Positions 27,164-34,204 of a stretch of DNA of 34,383 nucleotides are shown one piece after another. How positions within the stretch are numbered: position 1 is the first letter of the stretch; each line of letters starts with the position of its first letter. Made by a program: the position numbers and the translations under genes. A model generated the notes under the pieces. That model did not search any database, was not told the origin of the DNA, and saw only the letters and a program-made list of their open reading frames with translations. The DNA comes from Aquibium carbonis (lineage in GTDB: Bacteria > Pseudomonadota > Alphaproteobacteria > Rhizobiales > Rhizobiaceae), in the NCBI RefSeq assembly GCF_003970795.1, contig NZ_RWKW01000100.1, positions 1 through 34,383 of the forward strand, in the 5' to 3' direction.

Positions 27164-27387
27164 GCCGCGGTGACGGTGCGCCTTTCGCGATCGGCGGCAT
27201 AGGCCAGCGCGGCGCGAATGTCCTCACGCGTCAGTTCCGGATAGTCGGCGATGATTTGCTCGTCGGACATGCCCACCGCCAGCCAACCGAGAATGTCGGC
27301 GACGGCAATGCGCGAGCCCCTGATGCAGGCCCGCCCTCCCCGCTTTCCGGGTTCCTGAGTGATGATGGCTTGGTAGTCGGTTTCCAT
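27160..27387 (-). CDS. DUF433 domain protein (antitoxin-like)
   Basis: A 75-residue protein of the DUF433 family. The signature RGGRACIRGSRIAVADILGW is at about residues 16-35, followed by LAVGMSDEQIIADYPELTREDIRAALAYAADRE, a compact helix-turn-helix-like arrangement. DUF433 genes pair with DUF5615 genes, with the DUF433 gene first, as here. The ATG at 27387 has no clear ribosome site, and a perfect palindrome (27381-27395) lies over the start codon, so autoregulation or leaderless translation is possible. Upstream, the gap to the diheme cytochrome gene (27388-27496) holds the promoter. Confidence 0.87.
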   Translation of the reverse strand: METDYQAIITQEPGKRGGRACIRGSRIAVADILGWLAVGMSDEQIIADYPELTREDIRAALAYAADRERRTVTAA

Positions 27388-27395
27388 CGTGGAAA
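27381..27395. promoter_or_regulatory. Palindrome over the DUF433 start codon
   Basis: TTTCCA (27381-27386), spacer TCG, TGGAAA (27390-27395) is a perfect six-base inverted repeat that contains the start codon on the minus strand. GGTAG (27372-27376) and CTACC (27397-27401) lie just outside and extend the symmetry imperfectly. This is where an autoregulating antitoxin would be expected to bind. Confidence 0.5.
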
Positions 27396-27496
27396 ACTAC
27401 CACATCAAACACGCAGAGCGAATGCCGTTTCGAGAAGTGGCAATCCGGCGTACCAGGCGCATCGTTTCGCTGCGCCCGCCGCACTCGGCAATCCCC

Positions 27497-28423
27497 CTAC
27501 CGCCGGGCCGGGTAGCCGTTCGGATGGCCGGGGATGGCCTTGAGATAGGCCGCGATCGCCTCGCGGTCCTCGGCCGGCAGCATCGCCATGTTCTTCTGCA
27601 CGTCCACCATCGAGCCGCCGACCGAATCGAAGTCGGGCGTGAAGCCGGTTTCGAGATAATAGGCGATGTCGGAAGCCGACCAGGAAAGGCCCTGGGGGGT
27701 GATGTTGGGAACGATGCCCTGGCCTTCGGCGGAGACGGCGCCGGCCAGCCACTCGCCCGTCTTCAGGCCGCCCGACAGGTCGCGCGGCGTGTGGCACTCG
27801 CCGCAATGGCCCGGGCCCTCGACGAGATACTGGCCGAGCAGCACCTCGGCTGACGCGCCCTCGATCGACGCCACCGGGGCGGGGTCGAGATGAAGACGCT
27901 TCCACAGCCCGATGCCGCGGCGGATGTTGAACGGGAAGCCCAGCCGCGTCTCCGGCGCCTTGCCTTCGACGGCCGGCACCGTCTTCAGGAAGGCGAACAG
28001 GTCGGCCACGTCGTCGGGGATCATGCGGGCATAGGAGGTGTACGGGAAGGCCGGGTAGTAGTGCCGGCCGTCGGGCGAAACGCCGTGCTGCATGGCGTTG
28101 GCGAAATCCGCGATGTCCCAGGCGCCGATGCCGTCGGTGGGATGCGGGGAGATGTTGGGCGCCACGAACTCGCCGAAATCGGTCTTCAGCCGCAGGCCGC
28201 CGGCCAGCGACAGCCGGGCCTCGCCGTCGCCGCCCGGCGCCGCATGGCAGGAGGCGCAGCCGCCGGCCCAGAAGATGCGCTCGCCCTCGGCCGCATCTCC
28301 CGGTGGAAAGGCGGCCACGACCTCACCCGGAAACGTCCGGGGGATCGTGAGCCACCAGAAGGCAAGCGCGGATGCGCCGGTGAGAGCGACCGCCGCGATG
28401 GCGAGCTTGCCGATCAGCTTCAT
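27497..28423 (-). CDS. Membrane-anchored diheme cytochrome c
   Basis: A 308-residue periplasmic cytochrome c. One N-terminal hydrophobic segment (LAIAAVALTGASALAFWWLT) is an uncleaved anchor or signal. Two heme-binding sites are seen: CASCH (residues 56-60) and CGECH (207-211). Each is followed by a Met/Pro-rich region that may supply axial ligands. The layout matches the diheme cytochrome c subunits that pass electrons from periplasmic dehydrogenases to oxidases. No dehydrogenase lies next to it. The cytochrome c' gene lies directly upstream on the same strand (15 bases), so the pair is probably one operon. Confidence 0.91.
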   Translation of the reverse strand: MKLIGKLAIAAVALTGASALAFWWLTIPRTFPGEVVAAFPPGDAAEGERIFWAGGCASCHAAPGGDGEARLSLAGGLRLKTDFGEFVAPNISPHPTDGIGAWDIADFANAMQHGVSPDGRHYYPAFPYTSYARMIPDDVADLFAFLKTVPAVEGKAPETRLGFPFNIRRGIGLWKRLHLDPAPVASIEGASAEVLLGQYLVEGPGHCGECHTPRDLSGGLKTGEWLAGAVSAEGQGIVPNITPQGLSWSASDIAYYLETGFTPDFDSVGGSMVDVQKNMAMLPAEDREAIAAYLKAIPGHPNGYPARR

Positions 28424-28438
28424 TCGAAGGCTGTGTCC

Positions 28439-28873
28439 TCAGCCGCGCTTGGCGCGGTAGGGCTGGTGGCAGGCGCCGCAATTGCCGCCGATCACGCCCA
28501 GCGCCGCGCCCACGGCCGCCTGGTCGGCGGGCGGGTTGGCGGCCACACCGGCGACGTCGGCCTTGAACTTCTCGGCCTTGGCCTCGAAGTCGGCGAGGTT
28601 TTCCCAGATCGCCGGAAGCGCGTCGGTGCCCTCGCCCGAACCGGCCGGGAACAGCGCGGCGACGTCGAACTTCATGGCGTTGGCGTTGAGCGCCTCGACC
28701 GCGGCGTTCACCACGGCGGCGTCGAAAGGCTGTTCGCCGCGGGCGATCGGTGCGAGCTGGCCGAGCGCGCCGCCGAACGACTTCATCATCGCCTCACGAT
28801 CCTCGGCGGGACCGGCAATCGAAGCCGAAACCGCGAATGTGAGCGCCGCTGCGGCGAAAATCATCTTCTTCAT
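28439..28873 (-). CDS. Cytochrome c' (class II)
   Basis: A 144-residue periplasmic cytochrome c'. The signal peptide ends near residue 21 (FAAAALTFAVSASIA). The mature protein is a four-helix bundle with one C-terminal heme site CGACH (132-136), as is typical. The family start EDREAMMKSFGGALGQLAPI and the segment ALPAIWENLADFEAKAEKF are present. Class II cytochromes bind NO and may protect against nitrosative stress. The first ATG (28876) and the second (28873) are adjacent; the second has GGAGG six bases away and was chosen. It lies 15 bases upstream of the diheme cytochrome gene and should be co-transcribed with it. Confidence 0.92.
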   Translation of the reverse strand: MKKMIFAAAALTFAVSASIAGPAEDREAMMKSFGGALGQLAPIARGEQPFDAAVVNAAVEALNANAMKFDVAALFPAGSGEGTDALPAIWENLADFEAKAEKFKADVAGVAANPPADQAAVGAALGVIGGNCGACHQPYRAKRG

Positions 28874-29016
28874 CATCGTCCTCCGGATGCCTTGCTTGGG
28901 AAGCAGCCTTGCTGGGGTTGGTGGAGCCGTCCGGTGCCCACAATGGCAAAGTTCGCGTTCACGCGCGTTCACGCTCGCGTGAAGCCACGATAAGCCTCCA
29001 CGACACACCGTCAACG

Positions 29017-29044
29017 AAAAACGCCCCGACCAAGGTCGGGGCGT
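29017..29044 (-). terminator. Strong terminator after sodB
   Basis: On the minus strand ACGCCCCGACC and GGTCGGGGCGT (29034-29044 and 29021-29031) form a perfect eleven-base stem with a tiny loop, followed by a T-run (29017-29021 complement). It lies 28 bases after the sodB stop. It fits a Rho-independent terminator for sodB. Confidence 0.88.
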
Positions 29045-29072
29045 CGGGGGCGTGAATGTCGACCGAAGGCGA

Positions 29073-29675
29073 TCAGGCCGAAGCCTTTTCCCAGCACTCA
29101 AGCACGTAGTCCCAGTTGATCAGGTTGTCGACGAAGGCCTCGAGATACTTCGGCCGCGCGTTGCGGTAGTCGATGTAGTAGGAGTGCTCCCACACGTCGA
29201 CGCCCAGGATCGGAGACGCGCCGTGGACCAGCGGATTCTCGCCGTTCGGGGTCTTGGAGATTTCCAGCTTGCCGTTCTTGACCGAGAGCCAGGCCCAGCC
29301 CGAACCGAACTGCGTGGTGCCGGCGGCGATGAAGTCGGCCTTGAACTTGTCGTAGCCGCCGAGGTCGCTGTCGACCGCCTTCTGCAGCGCGCCCGGCAGG
29401 CTCTTGCCGCCGCCGCCCTTCTTCATCCACTTCCAGAAATGGATGTGGTTGTAGTGCTGGCCGGCATTGTTGAAGAGCCCGGCGTTCTTGCCGTACGACT
29501 GCTTGACGATCTCCTCGAGCGACAGCCCGTCCATGCCGGCTTCGGCGGCGAGCTTGTTGCCGTTGTCGACATAGGCCTTGTGATGCTTGTCGTGGTGATA
29601 CTCGAGCGTCTCCTTCGACATGAAGGGCTGGAGCGCCTCGTAGTCGTAGGGAAGTTCGGGAAGTTCGAAAGCCAT
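29073..29675 (-). CDS. sodB: Superoxide dismutase, Fe-type
   Basis: A 200-residue superoxide dismutase converting superoxide to H2O2 and O2 in the cytoplasm. Metal ligands are visible: His27 in LEYHHDKHHKAYV, His77 in AGQHYNHIHFW, Asp160 and His164 in GVDVWEHSYY. The Gln at 73 (in NNAGQHYNH) and the Gly at about 145 in NGENPL match Fe-SOD rather than Mn-SOD, so iron is the likely metal. The start at 29675 has GGAG upstream (CAGGAGATCGACC). The gene stands alone and ends at a strong terminator. Fe versus Mn preference is inferred from those two positions. Confidence 0.94.
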   Translation of the reverse strand: MAFELPELPYDYEALQPFMSKETLEYHHDKHHKAYVDNGNKLAAEAGMDGLSLEEIVKQSYGKNAGLFNNAGQHYNHIHFWKWMKKGGGGKSLPGALQKAVDSDLGGYDKFKADFIAAGTTQFGSGWAWLSVKNGKLEISKTPNGENPLVHGASPILGVDVWEHSYYIDYRNARPKYLEAFVDNLINWDYVLECWEKASA

Positions 29676-29783
29676 GGTCGATCTCCTGTGATCGTCTGCG
29701 GGGTCGGTGAACGGGTTGGACTTCATATAGGGCAGCCGGCCGCGCGATGCGAGACCGCGCGTTCCGCCGCCGTCGCGTGGGGG

Positions 29784-30659
29784 TCAGGCCGCGTGGCCGT
29801 GCGCCCAGTCCCAGTAGAGGTCGCGCGCCTTCTTGGCGACGGGCCCGGCCTGCAGCGTCCGGTCCTCGATCTGGATGACGGGCACCACCTTGGAATGGTT
29901 GCCGGTCGAGAAGATTTCGTCGGCGCCGAGGAAGTCGGCCACCGTCAGGCTCTTTTCCACCACCGCCTGGCCGGCCTCGCGCAGCAGGCCGATGGTGCGG
30001 GCGCGGGTGATGCCAGACAGGAAGGTGCCGTTGGCGATCGGCGTGAAGGCCACCCCGTCCTTGACCATGAAGATGTTCGACGCGCCGGTCTCGGCCACGT
30101 TGCCCAGCATGTCGAGCACCAGAGCGTTGTCGAAGCCGCGCGACCGCGCCTCCAGGATCGCCCGGCCGTTGTTGGGGTAGAGGCAGCCGGCCTTGGCGTT
30201 GGTCGGCATGGTCTCGATCGTCGGCCGCCGGAACGGCGACACCGTCAGCGAAAAGCCGGCCGGCGGGATCATAGGCGATTCGTAGAGGCACAGGCAGAAG
30301 CGGGTCGAGGCCGGGTCGGACGGCACGCCCATGTAGCCGCCATGCTCGGCCCAGTACATCGGGCGGATATAGACCGCCGTCTGGCCGTCGAACTTCTTCA
30401 GCCCGTCCAGCGTCAGGCCGACGATCTCCTCCATGGTCATCGTCGGCTGCAGGCCGAGCGCCAGCGCCGAGGCGTTGACGCGGGCGGCATGCAGGTCGAG
30501 GTCGGGCGCGACGCCCTCGAACCAGCGCGCGCCGTCGAAGACGCTCGATCCGAGCCACATCACATGGCTTCGAGGCCCCACCAGCGCGACGTTGCCCTCG
30601 TGCCAGTCGCCGTCGACATAGGTCCAGGTGAGGCTCTGCGCTTTGGTATCGACCGTCAT
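29784..30659 (-). CDS. Branched-chain aminotransferase-like enzyme (class IV PLP)
   Basis: A 291-residue fold-type IV aminotransferase. The PLP-binding lysine is Lys156 in PTNAKAGCLYPNN, and Glu190 in AETGASNIFMV binds the pyridine nitrogen. Also typical are SSVFDGARWFEG near the start and SGITRARTIGLL after the lysine. Branched-chain amino acids are the usual substrate (valine, leucine, isoleucine biosynthesis and degradation). D-amino acid aminotransferase or aminodeoxychorismate lyase activities are close relatives, but the Ser-Gly-Ile-Thr-Arg motif favours the IlvE/BCAT type. ATG at 30659 follows AAAGGTGG. Confidence 0.87.
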   Translation of the reverse strand: MTVDTKAQSLTWTYVDGDWHEGNVALVGPRSHVMWLGSSVFDGARWFEGVAPDLDLHAARVNASALALGLQPTMTMEEIVGLTLDGLKKFDGQTAVYIRPMYWAEHGGYMGVPSDPASTRFCLCLYESPMIPPAGFSLTVSPFRRPTIETMPTNAKAGCLYPNNGRAILEARSRGFDNALVLDMLGNVAETGASNIFMVKDGVAFTPIANGTFLSGITRARTIGLLREAGQAVVEKSLTVADFLGADEIFSTGNHSKVVPVIQIEDRTLQAGPVAKKARDLYWDWAHGHAA

Positions 30660-30807
30660 GATCCGTCCACCTTTCTGTCGGGCCTATGGATAGCGGCTCG
30701 TCCTGCCGCGTCAATCGTCCGGTGCGGCGTTTTTCTTGCGCCAGCGCGATGCTTGACCCATGCGTCACGATCGGATCAAGTCTATGGCTCACTGACAGGA
30801 TCGCCGC

Positions 30808-31470
30808 ATGCGCCATTCCGCCTACGTCTTCGATGCCTATGGCACGCTGTTCGACGTGCATGCCGCCGTGCGCCGCCACGCGGAAGCGATCGGGCCGGAC
30901 GGGCAGCTGCTGTCCGACATCTGGCGCGCCAAGCAGCTCGAATATTCCTGGGTGCGCACGCTGATGGGCGCCTATGTCGATTTCTGGCAGCTGACCCAGC
31001 AGGCGCTCGACCATGCCTTCGCGCGGGTGCCCAGCGCCGACCGGTCGCAGCGGCAGAACCTGCTCGACGCCTACTGGCGGCTCGACTGCTATCCGGAGGT
31101 GCCGTCCGTGCTGAAGGCCCTGAAGGCGCAGGGCGCGCGGCTGGCCATCCTGTCCAACGGCTCGCCGGCCATGCTGGCGGCGGCGGTCAAGTCGGCCGGG
31201 CTCGACCTCGTGCTCGACGACGTCTTCTCCGTCGATGCCATCGGAAAATTCAAGACCGATCCGGCCGTTTACGACATTGTGACCACGGCGTTACGGGTCT
31301 ACCCGAACGCCGTCTCCTTCCAGTCGTCGAACCGCTGGGACGTTGCGGGCGCTGCGAAATTCGGCTTCCGCACGGTCTGGATCAACCGCGCCGGGCAACC
31401 CGACGAGTATCTCGACCATCCGCCGTCCGTGATCCTGCCCTCGCTTGGAGGCTTGCCGAACCTCGGCTGA
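30808..31470 (+). CDS. Haloacid dehalogenase type II-like hydrolase
   Basis: A HAD superfamily protein of 220 residues of the (S)-2-haloacid dehalogenase type. The nucleophile motif is FDAYGTLFD with Asp9, followed by motif II LSNGSP, the lysine stretch KFKTDPAVYD and motif IV-like VSFQSSNRWDVAGAAKFGF. The SSN..D segment is a hallmark of L-2-haloacid dehalogenases. Thr stands where Pro is usual in KPDP, a small oddity. The reaction would be hydrolysis of a 2-halo acid to the D-2-hydroxy acid; the physiological substrate may be a phosphate ester or other halogenated acid. It is divergent from the aminotransferase gene. Confidence 0.88.
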   Translation: MRHSAYVFDAYGTLFDVHAAVRRHAEAIGPDGQLLSDIWRAKQLEYSWVRTLMGAYVDFWQLTQQALDHAFARVPSADRSQRQNLLDAYWRLDCYPEVPSVLKALKAQGARLAILSNGSPAMLAAAVKSAGLDLVLDDVFSVDAIGKFKTDPAVYDIVTTALRVYPNAVSFQSSNRWDVAGAAKFGFRTVWINRAGQPDEYLDHPPSVILPSLGGLPNLG

Positions 31471-31568
31471 TCGGGGATACCGCAAGCATGACCACCGTGC
31501 GGCGAAATCGGGGCAACCGTTTGGCCGCACGGGCGTTGTGCCGCTTCCTAGAGGGGTTACAGATTTCG

Positions 31569-32279
31569 ATGACCGGACGTACGACTTCCAACGGAGGCGT
31601 TTCGAGGCGCTTCCTCCTGACCGCGGGCGCGATCGGCGTCACCCAGCTCGCGCTATCCGCCTGCACCACATCGCGTCCCATGCCGCAGCTGCCATCGCTG
31701 CCGCGCTTCGGCGACGAGAGCTATGGCGGTTTCGACCCGGCCCAGATCTACGCCGCGCGCAGCGATGGCGGGTTCAACATCCCGGCCGTGCCCTACCAGA
31801 AGATCCCGGCGCGCTTCCTGCGCCAGTATGTCTCCGATCCCACCGGCGAGGCGCCGGGGACCATCGTGGTCGACACCTCGAAGCACTTCCTCTATCTCGT
31901 CCAGCCGGGCGGGCGGGCGCTGCGCTACGGCGTCGGCCTCGGCCGCGCCGGCTTCGAGTGGTCGGGCCGCGCCGTCATGCAGTGGAAGCGCGCCTGGCCG
32001 ACCTGGACGCCGCCGGCCGAGATGATCGCGCGCCAGCCCGAGCTGGCGAAGTACAGTGCCGAGAATGGTGGCATGCGGCCGGGCCTCGACAATCCGCTCG
32101 GCGCCCGAGCGCTCTACATCTTCAAGGACAATGTCGACACGCTCTACCGCCTGCACGGCTCGCCGGAATGGTTCTCCATCGGCAAGTCGGTCTCGTCGGG
32201 CTGCGTGCGCCTGATCAACCAGGACGTCATCGACCTCTACGACCGCGTCCCCAACAAGACGCCGATTCTCGTTCGGTAG
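31569..32279 (+). CDS. L,D-transpeptidase (YkuD), Tat/lipoprotein-type signal
   Basis: A 236-residue cell-wall enzyme that makes meso-DAP to meso-DAP cross-links or attaches proteins to peptidoglycan. The N-terminus has a twin-arginine-like motif (SRRFLLTAGAIG) followed by a lipobox-like LSAC with Cys32. The YkuD domain starts at GTIVVDTSKHFLYLVQPGGR. Catalytic residues are His196 in LHGSPEW and Cys212 in SSGCVRL. The ATG at 31569 is preferred because the signal follows directly; an in-frame ATG at 31488 would add 27 basic residues. Several Ldt copies are common in Rhizobiales. Confidence 0.9.
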   Translation: MTGRTTSNGGVSRRFLLTAGAIGVTQLALSACTTSRPMPQLPSLPRFGDESYGGFDPAQIYAARSDGGFNIPAVPYQKIPARFLRQYVSDPTGEAPGTIVVDTSKHFLYLVQPGGRALRYGVGLGRAGFEWSGRAVMQWKRAWPTWTPPAEMIARQPELAKYSAENGGMRPGLDNPLGARALYIFKDNVDTLYRLHGSPEWFSIGKSVSSGCVRLINQDVIDLYDRVPNKTPILVR

Positions 32280-32648
32280 AGGTTCGCCGAAACACGGGTT
32301 TTCCCAAGCGCGGGTTTTCTCAGGCGGGTCAGGGGTTCCAACAGTTGGGGCGCGATCGCGGCCGGAGTGTTGGAACTTGTGGCGCCATCGGTGGCTGGCA
32401 AGCGATAAGCGGGGGGCAACCGAGCCGCGTCGAAAAGGGTCGGGATGGCGGGTTTCGACGACGTTCTAGCCGTTCATTTTCCGAATGCAAATTGCCAGAA
32501 GCTGCCTTTCAACCGCCTTCATCCGAGACGGCTCCACGCAGTGAAAGGGATGCATTTGCCATTCGATCGATTGTCGGGGTAATGCCGTCCTCACGCTACG
32601 TTCGAAAGATTAGGCCTGCCTTTGTGAGAAAGGGAAGTAGAGGCAAGC
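32280..32648. other. Intergenic region before the Shedu gene
   Basis: These 369 bases contain no convincing gene. The left part is G+C rich and holds the repeated CGGGTTTTC (about 32295 and 32311) and an inverted repeat at 32335-32376. From about 32450 the base composition turns A+T richer, as in the Shedu gene, which suggests that the edge of a transferred segment lies here. No tRNA, integrase site or target duplication could be recognised. Confidence 0.45.
32335..32376. repeat. Inverted repeat with 24-base loop
   Basis: GTTCCAACA (32335-32343) and TGTTGGAAC (32368-32376) are perfect nine-base inverted arms with a G+C-rich loop that includes GCGCGATCGCG. It lies 56 bases after the L,D-transpeptidase stop. 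No T-run follows, so a Rho-independent terminator is doubtful; a recombination or protein-binding site is also possible. Confidence 0.6.
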
Positions 32649-33896
32649 CTATGGGCTTGGCTTCGTGATAACGGTCGCACCGCCCAGGGCAACAATCGTG
32701 TTGTCGAGCCGGCGAAGCAGGTCATCGTATGTGATGATGTCCATCATGTTCGCATACTGACGTTTGATCACCTCGAAGTCGAGCAGGTGCCCGTCGGTCA
32801 TCGCGGCACCACTGATCTGGTCCCGCCCCACGATGATAATTGCCTTCGGATTGGCGATACGGATTTTCATGCCAGGCGGCAGATGGGTTGAGTACTCCGT
32901 CGTCAGTGCCTTCTCGCCAGCAACGCCCCACTTCGACAGATGGAAAAGGTATTTTTCTGCCTGCATGATACTGCCGGACAGCTCCGAGGTCGGGATGCTG
33001 TTCCCTCGATACTTGCTCTTCTGCAGGATTTTGTCGTCAAATGGCTTCTTCACCTCGATGACGTCAATATTGCCGTTTGCATCTACCAGGGCTATGTCGA
33101 TGTATCGAGAGGTTTTCTTGGTGGAGTCCGAGTAGTAGTCGTTGATAGTGACGTTCTCCAGGACCTTAATGTACTTCGGGAAAAGGAGCGGCAAGAACGA
33201 GATCATCATCTTCTGCCACTCGCCCTCGGACAGTTTTGTTTTCTTCTCGAGAGCCTCTTTAATGTGGTCTCGGATGATGATGTATTTTTCGATCTCCAAT
33301 TCCTTGAGGAACTCGAGATCGATTTTGGCCGATTTGGAACCTGACATTTTCTTGTTCAGGTAAGTCTCATAGCGGCCTTGAGCATCCTTCAGGCCATCCA
33401 CATAACCGGCCAGGATCGTGTGCACCCGAGCACCGGCATACCGGGTGATTTCACCTGTGCTGGGAAACCTCTTCAGGAGGTCCTTGAAAACGTCTATCGG
33501 AATAGCTGAAGGGTGCGTCCCGCCGACATAGATTGGATCGGTAGTTTCTAAAAGTTCGCTCAATCGTCCGAAAATGGAGATGTTGCGATAGGCGGCGAAG
33601 AGCTTGCGCTCCCACTTGGTACCCACAGGCATAAACACGTCATTGTCGATACCCAATTTGCGCCCCGCTATGCGCATGTACGTCCCGTCGATCTCAGCAA
33701 AATTGAAAACGTACTCATACTTGCCAAAATCGGTTGTATCAGTGGGCGGGTCCAAAAGGTCCGCCTTTTCAAAGTAAAATACACCGGTGATAGGAACGGC
33801 GCCCTTCTTCTTGAGGTCTTCCCACACCCACTCGTTCCCGCCATATTCTGTGCTGTACGCTAGCTCTAAACCTTTGGCGGTAGCTTTAATTTTCAA
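32649..33896 (-). CDS. Shedu-family (DUF4263) anti-phage nuclease
   Basis: A protein of 415 residues. The C-terminal half fits the Shedu SduA nuclease domain (DUF4263), a PD-(D/E)XK fold. The pre-core helix is EGEWQKMMISFLPLLFPKYI (227-244 region), followed by the active-site strands SRYIDIALVD with Asp267 and VIEVKKPFDD with Glu281 and Lys283. Later parts are ELSGSIMQAEKYLFHL, then KAIIIVGRD and FEVIKRQYANMMDIITYDDL, ending in LLRRL, all typical of the family. The N-terminal half (about 1-190) is not recognised and probably is the sensing domain. Shedu proteins act alone, cleaving phage DNA upon infection. Codon use is much richer in A and T than the neighbours, a sign of horizontal transfer. 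It has no partner gene. Confidence 0.86.
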   Translation of the reverse strand: MKIKATAKGLELAYSTEYGGNEWVWEDLKKKGAVPITGVFYFEKADLLDPPTDTTDFGKYEYVFNFAEIDGTYMRIAGRKLGIDNDVFMPVGTKWERKLFAAYRNISIFGRLSELLETTDPIYVGGTHPSAIPIDVFKDLLKRFPSTGEITRYAGARVHTILAGYVDGLKDAQGRYETYLNKKMSGSKSAKIDLEFLKELEIEKYIIIRDHIKEALEKKTKLSEGEWQKMMISFLPLLFPKYIKVLENVTINDYYSDSTKKTSRYIDIALVDANGNIDVIEVKKPFDDKILQKSKYRGNSIPTSELSGSIMQAEKYLFHLSKWGVAGEKALTTEYSTHLPPGMKIRIANPKAIIIVGRDQISGAAMTDGHLLDFEVIKRQYANMMDIITYDDLLRRLDNTIVALGGATVITKPSP

Positions 33897-34204
33897 TTCT
33901 CGTCCCCCGATCTGCAGGGAACACTAGATGAGATTTCGCGCCATTGCCAAGGCTTCATGCGTTCTTGAGCGCAATTCTAGCGGTGCGCGCTCACGACATA
34001 GGACTGTGGGCCTAGTACGACCGCTTGGGGCCTGGACGGGCGGCGTCGCCCTGATCGCACCAGTCGATCAGGTAGAGGTGTCCATTGTCGCAACTTTGGC
34101 TTGAAATTGGCAAACCCACCGATGTCTGCTTTCTTCGAAATTCTTCCAGAACAGGCCATTCCGCTCTCCCACCCCATCTCAGCCATCTAGGCCAAAGCGC
34201 CCCC
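33897..34204. other. Region between Shedu and HerA-like genes, possible remnant
   Basis: These 308 bases lie upstream of the Shedu gene and downstream of the HerA-like gene on the same strand. They must include the Shedu promoter; no clear -35/-10 pair was recognised. A minus-strand frame ending at 34012-34014 is open for about 60 codons back to the HerA-like stop and contains CDNGHLYLIDWCDQGDAARP, which looks protein-like, but has no start codon with a ribosome site. It may be a decayed gene fragment at the insertion edge, or chance. Confidence 0.35.

Noticed and set aside
29052-31487. Long plus-strand open frame leading into the L,D-transpeptidase
   Set aside because: Only the end of this frame (from 31569) is real. 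The earlier part is antisense to sodB and the aminotransferase gene and a shadow of the dehalogenase gene.
33977-34186. Open frame of 69 codons on the minus strand
   Set aside because: It has no ribosome site or recognisable similarity, and another frame in the same place looks more protein-like.
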